64,000 nt of DNA, taken from positions 4,216,001 through 4,280,000 of the forward strand of contig OZ245920.1 in the NCBI GenBank assembly GCA_965229685.1. Reading direction: 5' to 3'. The position numbers were made by a program, and so were the translations under genes. This stretch comes from Pacificispira sp033344895. Lineage in GTDB: Bacteria > Pseudomonadota > Alphaproteobacteria > UBA8366 > Aestuariispiraceae. Of the stretch, positions 1 to 9,272 are shown in pieces (position 1 is the stretch's first letter; each line of letters opens with the position of its first letter). The notes beneath the pieces are model-generated. The model searched no databases, had not been told where the DNA came from, and worked only from the letters and a program-made list of their open reading frames with translations.

Positions 1-55
1 CGGATTCCGCAATCCTTGGTCCTACCAATAAGAACGCCCTTCGGGAGGACCTGAC

Positions 56-1048
56 ATGAAGCGTATTCTCTGTGCGGCCGGTCTGGCCGCGACCATGGCC
101 TTCGGGGCCGCCACGGCCCAGGCCGCCGATGTGACGATGCGGATTTCGCTGCAATTGCCGCTGAAGAGCCATCTCGGCCAGAACCTGCTGATGTTCAAGG
201 AAGAGGTCGAGAAGACGACCAATGGCGAAGTCGCGGTCGAGATCTATGACAGCGCGCAGCTCTACAAGGACAAGGAAGTGCCCGCCGCCGTCGGCTCCGG
301 CGCGATCGAGGCCGGGGTCGCCTCGCTGACGCGCTATGTCGGCGACATTCCGGCGGTCGACATCTTCTACCAGCCCTTCATCTTCGACAGCGAGGAGAAG
401 GTCCGCGCGGCGGTGGCCAAGGGCTCCGACATCCGCGGTCCGATCGACGAGGCGATCAAGGACACCGGTTCCACGGTCCTGTGGTGGCAGGCCTATGGCG
501 GCGCGATCATGCTGTCCAATGGCGGCCCGATCAAAACGCCGGCCGACATGGAGGGCAAGAAGGTCCGCGTCTTCGGCAAGACGCTGGGTGATTTCGTCAC
601 CGCCGCCGGTGGCGCGCCGACGCTCATTTCGGGATCGGAACAATATCTCGCCTATCAGCGCGGTACGGTCGACATCGGCATGACCGGTGTGTCCGGCGTC
701 AAATCCCGCAAGCTGTGGGAGGTCATGGATACGATCACGGTGACCAACCATGCCGACATCGAATTCATCGTCGTGGTGAACAATGAGTTCTGGGCCGGTC
801 TGTCCGACGATCACCGTGCCAAGATCGAGGCCGCGGCGATGAAGGCCGAGGCCCATGTGCGCGACAAGATGTCGTCGATCGAAGCCGAAGCCTACACGGC
901 GGCGCAGGAAAACGGCATGACCGTCTACACGCCGACCGCCGACGAACTGGCGGCCTGGCGGGATGTCAGCCAGCCGGTCTATGACGCGTATAAGGAGAAG
1001 GCCGGCGATCTCGGTCGCAAGCTGTTCTCCGCCGCGACGGGCATGTAA
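56..1048 (+). CDS. dctP: TRAP transporter substrate-binding protein, DctP family
   Basis: Periplasmic solute receptor (330 aa) of a tripartite ATP-independent periplasmic transporter. It captures an organic acid and delivers it to the DctQ/DctM membrane pair that follows. Residues 1-23 form a signal peptide ending in AQA. The body shows the DctP fold, with the arginine-bearing segment GKKVRVFGKT near residue 170 where family members hold the substrate carboxylate. A strong ribosome site (GGGAGG) lies 7 bases before the ATG. Substrate is not readable; a C4-dicarboxylate or keto acid fits the lyase encoded downstream. Confidence 0.93.
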   Translation: MKRILCAAGLAATMAFGAATAQAADVTMRISLQLPLKSHLGQNLLMFKEEVEKTTNGEVAVEIYDSAQLYKDKEVPAAVGSGAIEAGVASLTRYVGDIPAVDIFYQPFIFDSEEKVRAAVAKGSDIRGPIDEAIKDTGSTVLWWQAYGGAIMLSNGGPIKTPADMEGKKVRVFGKTLGDFVTAAGGAPTLISGSEQYLAYQRGTVDIGMTGVSGVKSRKLWEVMDTITVTNHADIEFIVVVNNEFWAGLSDDHRAKIEAAAMKAEAHVRDKMSSIEAEAYTAAQENGMTVYTPTADELAAWRDVSQPVYDAYKEKAGDLGRKLFSAATGM

Positions 1049-1108
1049 TCCTCGGGGATCACGGAAACCGGGGCCGTGCCGTGTGACCGGCGCGGCCCCC
1101 TTTCGCGG

Positions 1109-1612
1109 ATGGGACTCATGATTGACCGGTTCGTATCGGGGCTGGCCTGGATCGCCGCGGCGCTGTTCACGGCATCGGGCTGCATGCTGACCTATGAAGT
1201 GATCGCGCGCTACTTCTTCACCCTTCCGACGGTCTGGGCGGCGGAACTGAGCCAGCTCTGCCTGATCTGGGGGTCGCTGATCGCCATGGCCTGGGCGCTG
1301 CGCTTTCACCGCCATATCGTCGTCGACGCGCTGGCGGTGCGGCTGCCGGCCCGGGTGCTGCGCTACACGGACGCCTTCGCCATGGTCGTCGTCGCAGTGT
1401 TCAGCGCGGCGCTGGTCTGGAAGGGCTGGCCGATCTTCTGGGATTCCTTCGAACGCGGCCGGACGACCGGGTCCATGCTGGATCTGCCGTCCTGGGTCAC
1501 GGAACTGGCGGTGCCCTTCGGCTTCGCCGTGCTGTTCGTGCAGGCGGTCATCGAGACCGTGGAAACACTCCGGGGCAACCGGCCCGGCCATTGGGAGGCA
1601 CCCCACGAATGA
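1109..1612 (+). CDS. dctQ: TRAP transporter small permease, DctQ family
   Basis: Small four-helix membrane subunit of the TRAP transporter, bridging receptor and large permease. The 167-residue product has hydrophobic segments near residues 10-30, 45-65, 85-105 and 125-150, the usual DctQ layout. I chose ATG 1109; an upstream GTG (1076) adds an unlikely polar leader, and ATG 1118 is also possible because neither has a good ribosome site. The stop overlaps the dctM start as ATGA, indicating translational coupling. Confidence 0.88.
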   Translation: MGLMIDRFVSGLAWIAAALFTASGCMLTYEVIARYFFTLPTVWAAELSQLCLIWGSLIAMAWALRFHRHIVVDALAVRLPARVLRYTDAFAMVVVAVFSAALVWKGWPIFWDSFERGRTTGSMLDLPSWVTELAVPFGFAVLFVQAVIETVETLRGNRPGHWEAPHE

Positions 1613-2883
1613 CGGTCCTTCTGATTCTCGTGGCCCTGTTCGGGCTGCTGCTGCTGCGGGTGCCGGTCGCCTTCGCGCTGGGCGGGTTGGGTCTGGCGCT
1701 GCTGCTGATCGGCGGCTTCTCGCCGCTGATGGCGCCGCAGGCGGTCTTGTCGACGCTGGACGGGTTCATCCTGCTGGCCGTGCCGCTGTTCCTGTTGATG
1801 TCGAATGTCCTGCTGAAAGGCGGGGTCGGACGCGATCTGTTCGCCGCCGTCCATGCCTGGGTCGGCCACTGGCCGGGCGGGCTGGCCGTGGCGACGATCC
1901 TGTCCTGCGGAATCTTCGCGGCGATTTCCGGTTCCTCCGTCGCCACGGCGGCGACCATCGGCACCGTCGCCATTCCGGAAATGATCAATCGCGGCTATGA
2001 GAAGCGCTTCGTCTACGGACTGCTGGCCGCCGGCGGGACGCTGGGCATCCTGATCCCGCCGTCGATCCCGATGATCGTCTATGGCTTCGTGACGGAGGAA
2101 TCCGTCATCGCCCTGTTCCTGGCAGGGATCGGACCGGGTATCGCGCTCCTGACGCTTTTCATCGTGCTGGCAATGATCCAGGCACGTTTCTTCGGCGGCT
2201 ACACGCCGGAAAAGCCGGTCTCCTGGCCCGAGCGCTGGCGCGCCACCGCGCGTGCCGTGCCCAGCCTGGCCCTGGCCGCGCTGATCATTCTGGGCATCTA
2301 TTCCGGCGCGTTCACCCCGACGGAAGCCGCCGCGGTCGGTTTCGCCGCCGCCGTGGTGATCACCGCCGGCATTCTGCGGACCCTGACCTGGAAGGATTTC
2401 CGCGCCGCCGCCTTCGAGGCGATGGCGACCACGGTGGCGATCCTGCTGATCATCGCCGGTGCCAAGGTCTTCGGAAAGGCGATCACCCTCTATCGCCTGC
2501 CGCAGGACATCTCGCTGTTTCTCAGCCAGAACCTGGATACGGCGCTGCTGTTCATCCTGGTTGTCAGCGCGGTGCTGCTGCTGATGGGTCTGGTCTTCGA
2601 GGCATTGTCCATGGTGTTGATCATGACGCCGGTGCTGCTGCCCTCGGCGATCCAGATGGGCTTCGACCCGATCTGGTTCGGGGTCTTCATGGTCGTCATG
2701 GTGGAATGCGCCCTGATCACCCCACCGGTCGGGCTGAATCTCTACGTGATACAATCCGTGGCCCGGGCGCCCCTGTCGGATGTGGCGCGGGGCGTGCTGC
2801 CCTTCCTCGTGCTGATGCTGGCGGTGGCGGCGCTGCTCTATGTCTGGACCGATCTGGCGCTCTACATACCGTTCAAGCTGTGA
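1609..2883 (+). CDS. dctM: TRAP transporter large permease, DctM family
   Basis: Large membrane subunit (424 aa) that forms the ion-coupled transport path of the TRAP system. About a dozen hydrophobic segments are present with the family landmarks SGSSVATAATIG (about residue 105) and GILIPPSIPMIVYG (about 148). Start 1609 overlaps the dctQ stop, with GGGAGG 10 bases upstream. It is followed after 8 bases by the lyase-family gene, so the four genes probably form one transcript for uptake and first-step catabolism of one substrate. Confidence 0.93.
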   Translation: MTVLLILVALFGLLLLRVPVAFALGGLGLALLLIGGFSPLMAPQAVLSTLDGFILLAVPLFLLMSNVLLKGGVGRDLFAAVHAWVGHWPGGLAVATILSCGIFAAISGSSVATAATIGTVAIPEMINRGYEKRFVYGLLAAGGTLGILIPPSIPMIVYGFVTEESVIALFLAGIGPGIALLTLFIVLAMIQARFFGGYTPEKPVSWPERWRATARAVPSLALAALIILGIYSGAFTPTEAAAVGFAAAVVITAGILRTLTWKDFRAAAFEAMATTVAILLIIAGAKVFGKAITLYRLPQDISLFLSQNLDTALLFILVVSAVLLLMGLVFEALSMVLIMTPVLLPSAIQMGFDPIWFGVFMVVMVECALITPPVGLNLYVIQSVARAPLSDVARGVLPFLVLMLAVAALLYVWTDLALYIPFKL

Positions 2884-2891
2884 GGTAATCC

Positions 2892-3761
2892 ATGTCCGCC
2901 CCCGATAAGCTGCGCGCCCTCCTCAATCGCGGCGGCCTGTCCGTCATGCCCTGCTGTTTCGACGCCCTGTCGGCGAAGCTGATCGAGCAGGAGGGTTTTC
3001 CGCTGACCTTCATGTCCGGCTTTGCCGCCTCCGCCTCCAGGATCGGAGAGCCGGATCTGGGGCTGATGAGCTATGGCGAGGTCGTCGATCAGGCGCGCAA
3101 CATCTGTGATTCCGTGACCATCCCCGTGATCGGCGACGGCGATACCGGCTATGGCAATGCGATGAACGTGATCCGCACGGTCCAGGGCTTTGCCAAGGCC
3201 GGTTGCGGCGCGGTGATGATCGAGGATCAGGTCGCGCCCAAGCGCTGCGGCCACACGCCGGGCAAGGCCGTGGTCGGCCGCGAGGAAGCCTATGACCGGA
3301 TCCGCGCCGCCAGCGATGCCCGGGCCGAGAACGATATCCTGATCCTGGCCCGGACCGACGCGCGGCACGAACACGGCCTGGGTGAAGCGATCGAACGGGC
3401 GGCGAAGTTCCATGAACTGGGCGCCGACATCCTGTTCGTCGAGGCGCCGAAGACGGTGGAGGAGATGCGCCGGGTCTGCGACGACCTGCCGGGCCCGAAG
3501 ATGGCCAATATCGTCGAGGGCGGAGAGACGCCGGATCTCAGTCACAAGGAACTGGCCGATATCGGCTATGCCATCGCCGCCTATCCCCTGACCCTGATGG
3601 CGTCGGCGATGCAGGCCATGGTCAACACGCTGGCCGACCTGAAACAGGACGCCCCGCGCGACGGCATCATGGATTTCAAGGATCTGCGCCGCCGCATCGG
3701 CTTCGATTCCTATTACGAGGCTTCGTCGGTCTATACCTCGTCCCAACGCAAGATGGATTGA
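2892..3761 (+). CDS. Isocitrate lyase/PEP mutase superfamily carboxyvinyl-type lyase
   Basis: A 289-residue Mg-dependent TIM-barrel enzyme of the isocitrate lyase/phosphoenolpyruvate mutase superfamily. The metal-binding segment GDGDTGYGNA is at residues 81-90. The loop KRCGH at 117-121 carries the catalytic cysteine of C-C lyases (isocitrate, methylisocitrate and dimethylmalate lyases), so it is more likely a lyase than a phosphomutase or the Cys-lacking oxaloacetate decarboxylase. It follows dctM by 8 bases, suggesting it cleaves the compound imported by the TRAP transporter. The exact 2-hydroxy or methyl-substituted diacid substrate cannot be assigned. Confidence 0.85.
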   Translation: MSAPDKLRALLNRGGLSVMPCCFDALSAKLIEQEGFPLTFMSGFAASASRIGEPDLGLMSYGEVVDQARNICDSVTIPVIGDGDTGYGNAMNVIRTVQGFAKAGCGAVMIEDQVAPKRCGHTPGKAVVGREEAYDRIRAASDARAENDILILARTDARHEHGLGEAIERAAKFHELGADILFVEAPKTVEEMRRVCDDLPGPKMANIVEGGETPDLSHKELADIGYAIAAYPLTLMASAMQAMVNTLADLKQDAPRDGIMDFKDLRRRIGFDSYYEASSVYTSSQRKMD

Positions 3762-3818
3762 CGGCTCGGCCAGAGCGCGCCCACCCATCGATAGCGGCTG
3801 CGCGGCCGGACGGTCCGG

Positions 3819-5006
3819 CTATCCCGCCGCGACGGCGCGCAGCGGCTCTGCCATGCTGGAGACCACCTGGTTCCGGCCCTGCTTCTTTGCGCGGTAGAGC
3901 GCCTCGTCGGCGCGGTGCATCAGGGTGTCGAGCGTGTCGCCGCGATCCCGGGCGGCGATGCCGACGCTGAGCGTGGCGGTGAAGGCCCCGGCGGCGCCGC
4001 CGTCAAAGGTCAGTGTTTCGATGCGTCGGCGGATTCGTTCCGCCACGGAATGCGCCGTCTCGGCATGGGCGCGGGACAGCAGGATCGCGAATTCCTCGCC
4101 GCCCAGCCGGGCCGACAGGTCGGTCTCGCGCACCGTCGCCAGAATGGTTTCGGCCAGACCCTGAATGACCCGGTCGCCGGCGGAATGTCCGAACCGGTCG
4201 TTGATCGACTTGAAATGATCGAGATCGAGAAACAGCAGGAACAGCGGGTCGCCGTGCCGTTCCGCCGCCTGCATCGCGCGCCGGGCCTGACGGTCGAAGG
4301 CACGGCGGTTCAGCAGGCCGGTCAGCGGGTCGGTCTCCGCCTGCTGCCGCAGATCCGCCTGCAAATGTTCCGTCACCATGGTGATATAGGTCGACGCGAT
4401 CAGGACCGATGCGGCGGTGCCTTCCAGCATCACCAGCACGATATCGCCGACCGGATCGGGCGGCGGGGCCAGACCCAGTGCGGCGGCCCCGTACCGGCCG
4501 GCCCGGACCAGAAAGAACAGGCCGGTGACCCCGTAGATGCCCGCCATGACACGGGGCGAGAACTGAACCAGATTGCTGCGCCGCGGCCAGAGCGACCAGA
4601 CATTGACGAAGGACAGCACGAACAGCGCCGTCGAGACGACGATATGCCGGTACGGTTCATCGGGCGCCGAGATCGTGAGCACTCCCAGCAATGGCCAGTA
4701 GAGGGCGAAAAAGGCCGCCGCCCAGAACCAGGGAATGGGCGGCCGGTCCATGAACCGGCGGGACCCGGCGATGGCCAGGATGTGCCCGAACAGAATGAGC
4801 GTCGTGCTGATCAGTGTCGAGGCGACCAGCGGGATGTCGAAGCGCAGCAGAAACAGCAGCAGCCCCAGACCCAGCGACACCCGTGCCAGAACCCACAGGC
4901 CGATTCCGGGCACGCCGCGGTTGATGAACCAGACCGCAATCAGGGCAATGGTTCCGGCGCATTGCGCGGTGAAGAAGGTGAATACCAGTGTGGCGGGATC
5001 GAGCAT
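3819..5006 (-). CDS. Membrane-anchored GGDEF diguanylate cyclase
   Basis: Makes the second messenger cyclic di-GMP from GTP at the inner membrane. The 395-residue protein has about six hydrophobic segments in its first 200 residues and a C-terminal GGDEF domain. The signature appears as ARLGGEEF, so the active site is intact. RETD sits five residues before it and matches the RxxD inhibitory site, implying product feedback. I chose ATG 5006 over a TTG at 5042 because hydrophobic sequence begins soon after. It is convergent with the TRAP operon and looks monocistronic; the input signal is unknown. Confidence 0.9.
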   Translation of the reverse strand: MLDPATLVFTFFTAQCAGTIALIAVWFINRGVPGIGLWVLARVSLGLGLLLFLLRFDIPLVASTLISTTLILFGHILAIAGSRRFMDRPPIPWFWAAAFFALYWPLLGVLTISAPDEPYRHIVVSTALFVLSFVNVWSLWPRRSNLVQFSPRVMAGIYGVTGLFFLVRAGRYGAAALGLAPPPDPVGDIVLVMLEGTAASVLIASTYITMVTEHLQADLRQQAETDPLTGLLNRRAFDRQARRAMQAAERHGDPLFLLFLDLDHFKSINDRFGHSAGDRVIQGLAETILATVRETDLSARLGGEEFAILLSRAHAETAHSVAERIRRRIETLTFDGGAAGAFTATLSVGIAARDRGDTLDTLMHRADEALYRAKKQGRNQVVSSMAEPLRAVAAG

Positions 5007-5089
5007 CGGGGAACGCGAACTCCGGAAGGAACTGCGCGTCAACTATGCCGTGTTGCCCCGCGAAACTTCAACAAACAACTGAGGCCCGG

Positions 5090-5704
5090 CTAGGCGGCCG
5101 GCGAACGGAAGTTGCGTCTGGCGTCGGCCACGGCTTCCCGGGTGATGCAGCCCTCGGCATGGTCGTTGATCAGACCCATCGCCTGCAGGAAGGCGAACAC
5201 TGTTGTCGGCCCGACGAATTTCCAGCCGCGCTTCTTCAGTTCCTTCGAAATCGCTACGGATTCCGGCGAAGTCGTCTGTGACTGGGGCTCGGGCAGGGTG
5301 GCCGGATCGGGTTCATAGCGCCAGAAGAACGCGGCCAGGGAGCCCTCCCTTTCCACCATCTCGCAGGCGCGTTTGGCGTTGTTGATCGTTGCCTCGATCT
5401 TGCCGCGATGGCGAATGATGCCGGCATCCTGCAGCAGGCGCTCGACATCGCTTTCCCCGAAATCCGCGACCTTGCGGAAATCGAAACCCACAAAGGCGGC
5501 GCGGAAATTCTCGCGCTTGTCCAGGATCGTCCGCCAGGACAGGCCGGACTGGAACCCTTCCAGGCAGATTTTCTCGAACAGGCGGATGTCGTTGTCGACC
5601 GGAAAGCCCCATTCGGTGTCGTGATAGGTGAAGAAATCTGGCGCCGACCCGGCCCAGCGACAGCGCGGCAACCCGTCGGGTCCGGGGATCGTCTTGTCGG
5701 TCAT
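5090..5704 (-). CDS. tag: DNA-3-methyladenine glycosylase I
   Basis: Base-excision repair glycosylase that removes 3-methyladenine from alkylated DNA. The 204-residue product matches Tag along its length: PRCRW at the N-terminus and NDHAEGC near the C-terminus supply the Cys/His zinc ligands of the family. HDTEWG and LEGFQSGLSW form the base-binding region. ATG 5704 was chosen because Tag-like sequence starts there; an upstream frame to 5752 is not family-like. Single gene between the diguanylate cyclase and the YciI gene. Confidence 0.93.
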   Translation of the reverse strand: MTDKTIPGPDGLPRCRWAGSAPDFFTYHDTEWGFPVDNDIRLFEKICLEGFQSGLSWRTILDKRENFRAAFVGFDFRKVADFGESDVERLLQDAGIIRHRGKIEATINNAKRACEMVEREGSLAAFFWRYEPDPATLPEPQSQTTSPESVAISKELKKRGWKFVGPTTVFAFLQAMGLINDHAEGCITREAVADARRNFRSPAA

Positions 5705-5837
5705 GGTCTTGCCTTTCCTGCAGTGAAATCCCCGCCGGGACGGAACTCGCAAATCAGTGCGCGCCCCGTGCCGCCCGACGCAACCCGTTTCTTGCGCTGC
5801 GCGGCATGCAGGCGCCGGGAAGGGTGTTTCGGACCGA

Positions 5838-6125
5838 TCAGCCGAGAAGGAAATTCAGCCGGTCATCGGCCCGGTTCGGTGCGATTTCCAAGATTTCGGC
5901 TGTGACGATGCCTTCGGCGACGAAGGGGTCTCGTGCCACCCGCTCCTCCAGGGCCGAAAGGCTGGTGCCATGGGCCAGGACGGCCCCGCCCCGGTTTGGT
6001 GCGATGCTGCCGACCAGCAGGAAGACCCCGTCGTCGAACCCCTGCTGGATCCAGGCCTTGTGGCCGGCCATGAAATCGCCCGCGCGGGCCCTGTTTTCGG
6101 CAAAACTCAGCTGTACGACGAACAT
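5838..6125 (-). CDS. YciI family protein
   Basis: Small soluble protein (95 aa) of the YciI-like dimeric alpha/beta barrel family, seen in MFVVQLSF, GHKAWIQQGFDDGVFLLVGS and the ARDPFV segment. Family members are mostly of unknown function, some acting as small-molecule hydrolases or dehydrochlorinase-like enzymes. ATG 6125 is preceded by an AAAGGA ribosome site that lies inside a longer GTG-initiated frame, which settles the start. It follows the TetR regulator on the same strand and is probably controlled by it. Confidence 0.82.
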   Translation of the reverse strand: MFVVQLSFAENRARAGDFMAGHKAWIQQGFDDGVFLLVGSIAPNRGGAVLAHGTSLSALEERVARDPFVAEGIVTAEILEIAPNRADDRLNFLLG

Positions 6126-6177
6126 GCGTTCTCGTCCTTTCACGGTGTCAGGATTGTCGTTTGGTCGGTTGGGGATC

Positions 6178-6744
6178 TCAGGCGGCCTGGGCGCCCACCC
6201 ATTCGACCATCTGGTCTACCTCGTGCCGGACGAAGGCCTCGTCCTTGAAGGCGGCGGCAAGAGTGGCGACCCCTTGGCTGCGCATCAGCAGATGCATCGC
6301 CAGTTCATCGGCCTTTTCAGCCCGCCCCATCGTCGCGAACTGCCGTGACAGCCAGAGCCGGAACAGGGTGAACAGTTCATTGGCGCCTGACAGGGCCGGA
6401 TGGCCCAGCTTCGCCAGTTCGGAGGTCAGGGTCCCGACCGGGCAGCCGAACTGTCGGATCTTGTCGCCGTTGACGAGCAGGATGTGGATGAAGCTGCGGA
6501 TGCGTTCTTCCGGCGTGTCGCCCGCAATCTCCCATTTATCCAGCATGGCCCGGGTGTTGACCACCCGCTGCTCGATCACGGCATCCAGGATCTCGTCCTT
6601 GGTCTTGAAATGATAATAGAAATTGCCCCGGGAAATCCCGACCGCATCAGCGATATCCGCGAAGGAGGTGTGATCGAACCCCTGCTGATAGAACAGCCGG
6701 TCCGCCGCCTCCACGATCTGTGCCCGTTTCGATGACTGGTTCAT
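6178..6744 (-). CDS. TetR family transcriptional regulator
   Basis: A 188-residue one-component repressor. The N-terminal helix-turn-helix covers residues 8-55 (FADIADAVGISRGNFYYHFKTKDEIL), and the rest is an all-helical ligand-binding and dimer domain of the YcdC/TetR_C type. It leads a two-gene unit with the YciI gene 52 bases downstream. Two TAGGAC-type palindromes lie just upstream of its start, so autoregulation is likely. The ligand is unknown. Confidence 0.88.
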   Translation of the reverse strand: MNQSSKRAQIVEAADRLFYQQGFDHTSFADIADAVGISRGNFYYHFKTKDEILDAVIEQRVVNTRAMLDKWEIAGDTPEERIRSFIHILLVNGDKIRQFGCPVGTLTSELAKLGHPALSGANELFTLFRLWLSRQFATMGRAEKADELAMHLLMRSQGVATLAAAFKDEAFVRHEVDQMVEWVGAQAA

Positions 6745-6764
6745 CTCACGCCCTCTAAGAGGTT

Positions 6765-6805
6765 TAGGTCAAATGTCCTAGACTTGATATAGGACAATCG
6801 TCCTA
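6765..6805. promoter_or_regulatory. Paired TetR-type operators
   Basis: Two palindromes lie upstream of the leftward TetR gene. TAGGAC-AATC-GTCCTA at 6790-6805 has perfect 6-bp arms. TAGGTC-AAAT-GTCCTA at 6765-6780 has one mismatch. Their inner halves also make TCCTA-N9-TAGGA. Position and symmetry fit autorepression by the adjacent TetR protein. Confidence 0.65.
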
Positions 6806-6853
6806 ATCGGTCAACGGGGATTTGAATGAGAAGGGGATCACGGCGCCCCGCCC

Positions 6854-7615
6854 CTATTCCTGTTCCGCGATATAGGATTTGAACGCATTCAGCAGCGCCG
6901 GCACGTTGGGGTTCAACGCGTCCCACTCGTCCGCCACGGTCAGCCCTTCGGCCAAGGTCCAGCGCCGGAAGTCGTCGCACCAGTGATAGTCGGTTGCCTG
7001 ACGCAGGGCTATGGCTTCGTCCGTCGTCTTGTCGGCGCCGATATCCTGGTTCGCCTGTTCATGGACCAGATACGCCTCGCATTCTGCGTCCAGAATCCGC
7101 ATGCCCAGCAGACGGCCCTCCATGCGCTGATAGGCATGTCCGGCCAGTTCATGCGCGACGGCTGCGGCCAGTTCGACCGAACTCCACTGAATCCCCGTCC
7201 GGCCGATCAGGACCAGGAAAACATGCTCGCCCTGATCCGGATCGTAGAATTTCGGAACGAAGGACGCGATGTTTACCTCAGTCATGACGTCTTCGGGGTG
7301 CCGGGCGTCATAGAGGAACTGGATATCCCCCTTCCCCTGCAGCATATCGATCCGTTCCCGGGTGAAAGGCGATCTGCGATAGGCTAGGTCGATGGCCGCG
7401 CCGATGGCCTGCAGTGCCGTCTCCGCATCGGTCGTGCGGACATTGCCGATCCGGTCGGAATCGGGATGCAGGGCGAAGATCGTCATGCCGTGAATCTCGC
7501 CGGCGATATAGTCCGGCTCCTCCGCCATCCCCGTCGAAGACAAAGCCGCAATGGCTGCCAGTGCGACGGCGGCCGCGCGGATCGATGCCTTCTGAAACAA
7601 CGATAGCTGAAACAC
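6854..7615 (-). CDS. Secreted protein with HExxxH motif, function unknown
   Basis: I do not recognise the family. The 253-residue product begins at GTG 7615, supported by GGGAAGG 7 bases upstream, and has a signal peptide of about 30 residues ending near STGMA. At residues 155-160 it reads HELAGH inside a hydrophobic helix. This resembles a zinc-protease HExxH but with one extra residue between the histidines. Acidic AECEAYLVHEQ follows 23 residues later, as in gluzincin-like proteins. It may be a divergent metallohydrolase or an effector-like domain with a conserved lipid or metal site. It stands alone on the minus strand below the aceA terminator. Confidence 0.6.
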   Translation of the reverse strand: MFQLSLFQKASIRAAAVALAAIAALSSTGMAEEPDYIAGEIHGMTIFALHPDSDRIGNVRTTDAETALQAIGAAIDLAYRRSPFTRERIDMLQGKGDIQFLYDARHPEDVMTEVNIASFVPKFYDPDQGEHVFLVLIGRTGIQWSSVELAAAVAHELAGHAYQRMEGRLLGMRILDAECEAYLVHEQANQDIGADKTTDEAIALRQATDYHWCDDFRRWTLAEGLTVADEWDALNPNVPALLNAFKSYIAEQE

Positions 7616-7678
7616 GGTCGGGCCTTCCCTGATTTTCCGTCCGGATGGTAACGCCCAAACCGGGGCGCACAAACGAAA

Positions 7679-7706
7679 CCGCCCGCCGGATTGCTCCGAC
7701 GGGCGG
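7679..7706 (-). terminator. Rho-independent terminator of aceA
   Basis: Stem arms 7679-7690 and 7695-7706 pair over 12 positions with one mismatch around a 4-base loop. Read leftward, the stem is followed by TTTCGTTT. It lies 57 bases beyond the aceA stop on the same strand. Confidence 0.75.
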
Positions 7707-7762
7707 TGTTCGGTTTCCCCGCTAAACCGGGCCGCAGGTCCTTGTATGGACCCTTGTCAGCC

Positions 7763-9082
<1,320 letters not shown>

Positions 9083-9132
9083 TGGTCTGTCCTCTCGTTC
9101 AAATCCGATGATCGATCGGCGCTGTCAATGTC

Positions 9133-9269
9133 TTTACAAACGATGTAAAGCCGACGTGGTCGCCGCTGACACTTGGGATACGGGGAATTGGTGCGGCGCA
9201 CAACGCTAACCGTCATGACCGATTGTAAAGATTTCCAGAAAATGCTTTACTATATGTAAATGGAGTAAA
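9133..9269. promoter_or_regulatory. Repeated TTTAC/GTAAA operator region
   Basis: The aceA-regulator intergenic region holds TTTAC-N7-GTAAA at 9133-9149, GTAAA at 9225-9229, TTTAC-N5-GTAAA at 9246-9260 and GTAAA at 9265-9269. The last cluster abuts the regulator start codon. This fits binding by the ScfR-type protein, both to control aceA and to autoregulate. Confidence 0.6.
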
Positions 9270-9272
9270 GTC

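Noticed and set aside
1363..2754. Long reverse-strand frame opposite dctQ/dctM (463 codons)
   Set aside because: Its product is a low-complexity mix of Arg, Gln, Asp and Gly, as expected from the antisense of a GC-rich membrane-protein gene; the forward frame is clearly the real gene.
3785..3820. Terminator hairpin after the PEP-mutase-like gene
   Set aside because: A GC palindrome (CCGGAC-G-GTCCGG) is present, but the loop is too small for the full stem and no T-tract follows on either strand.
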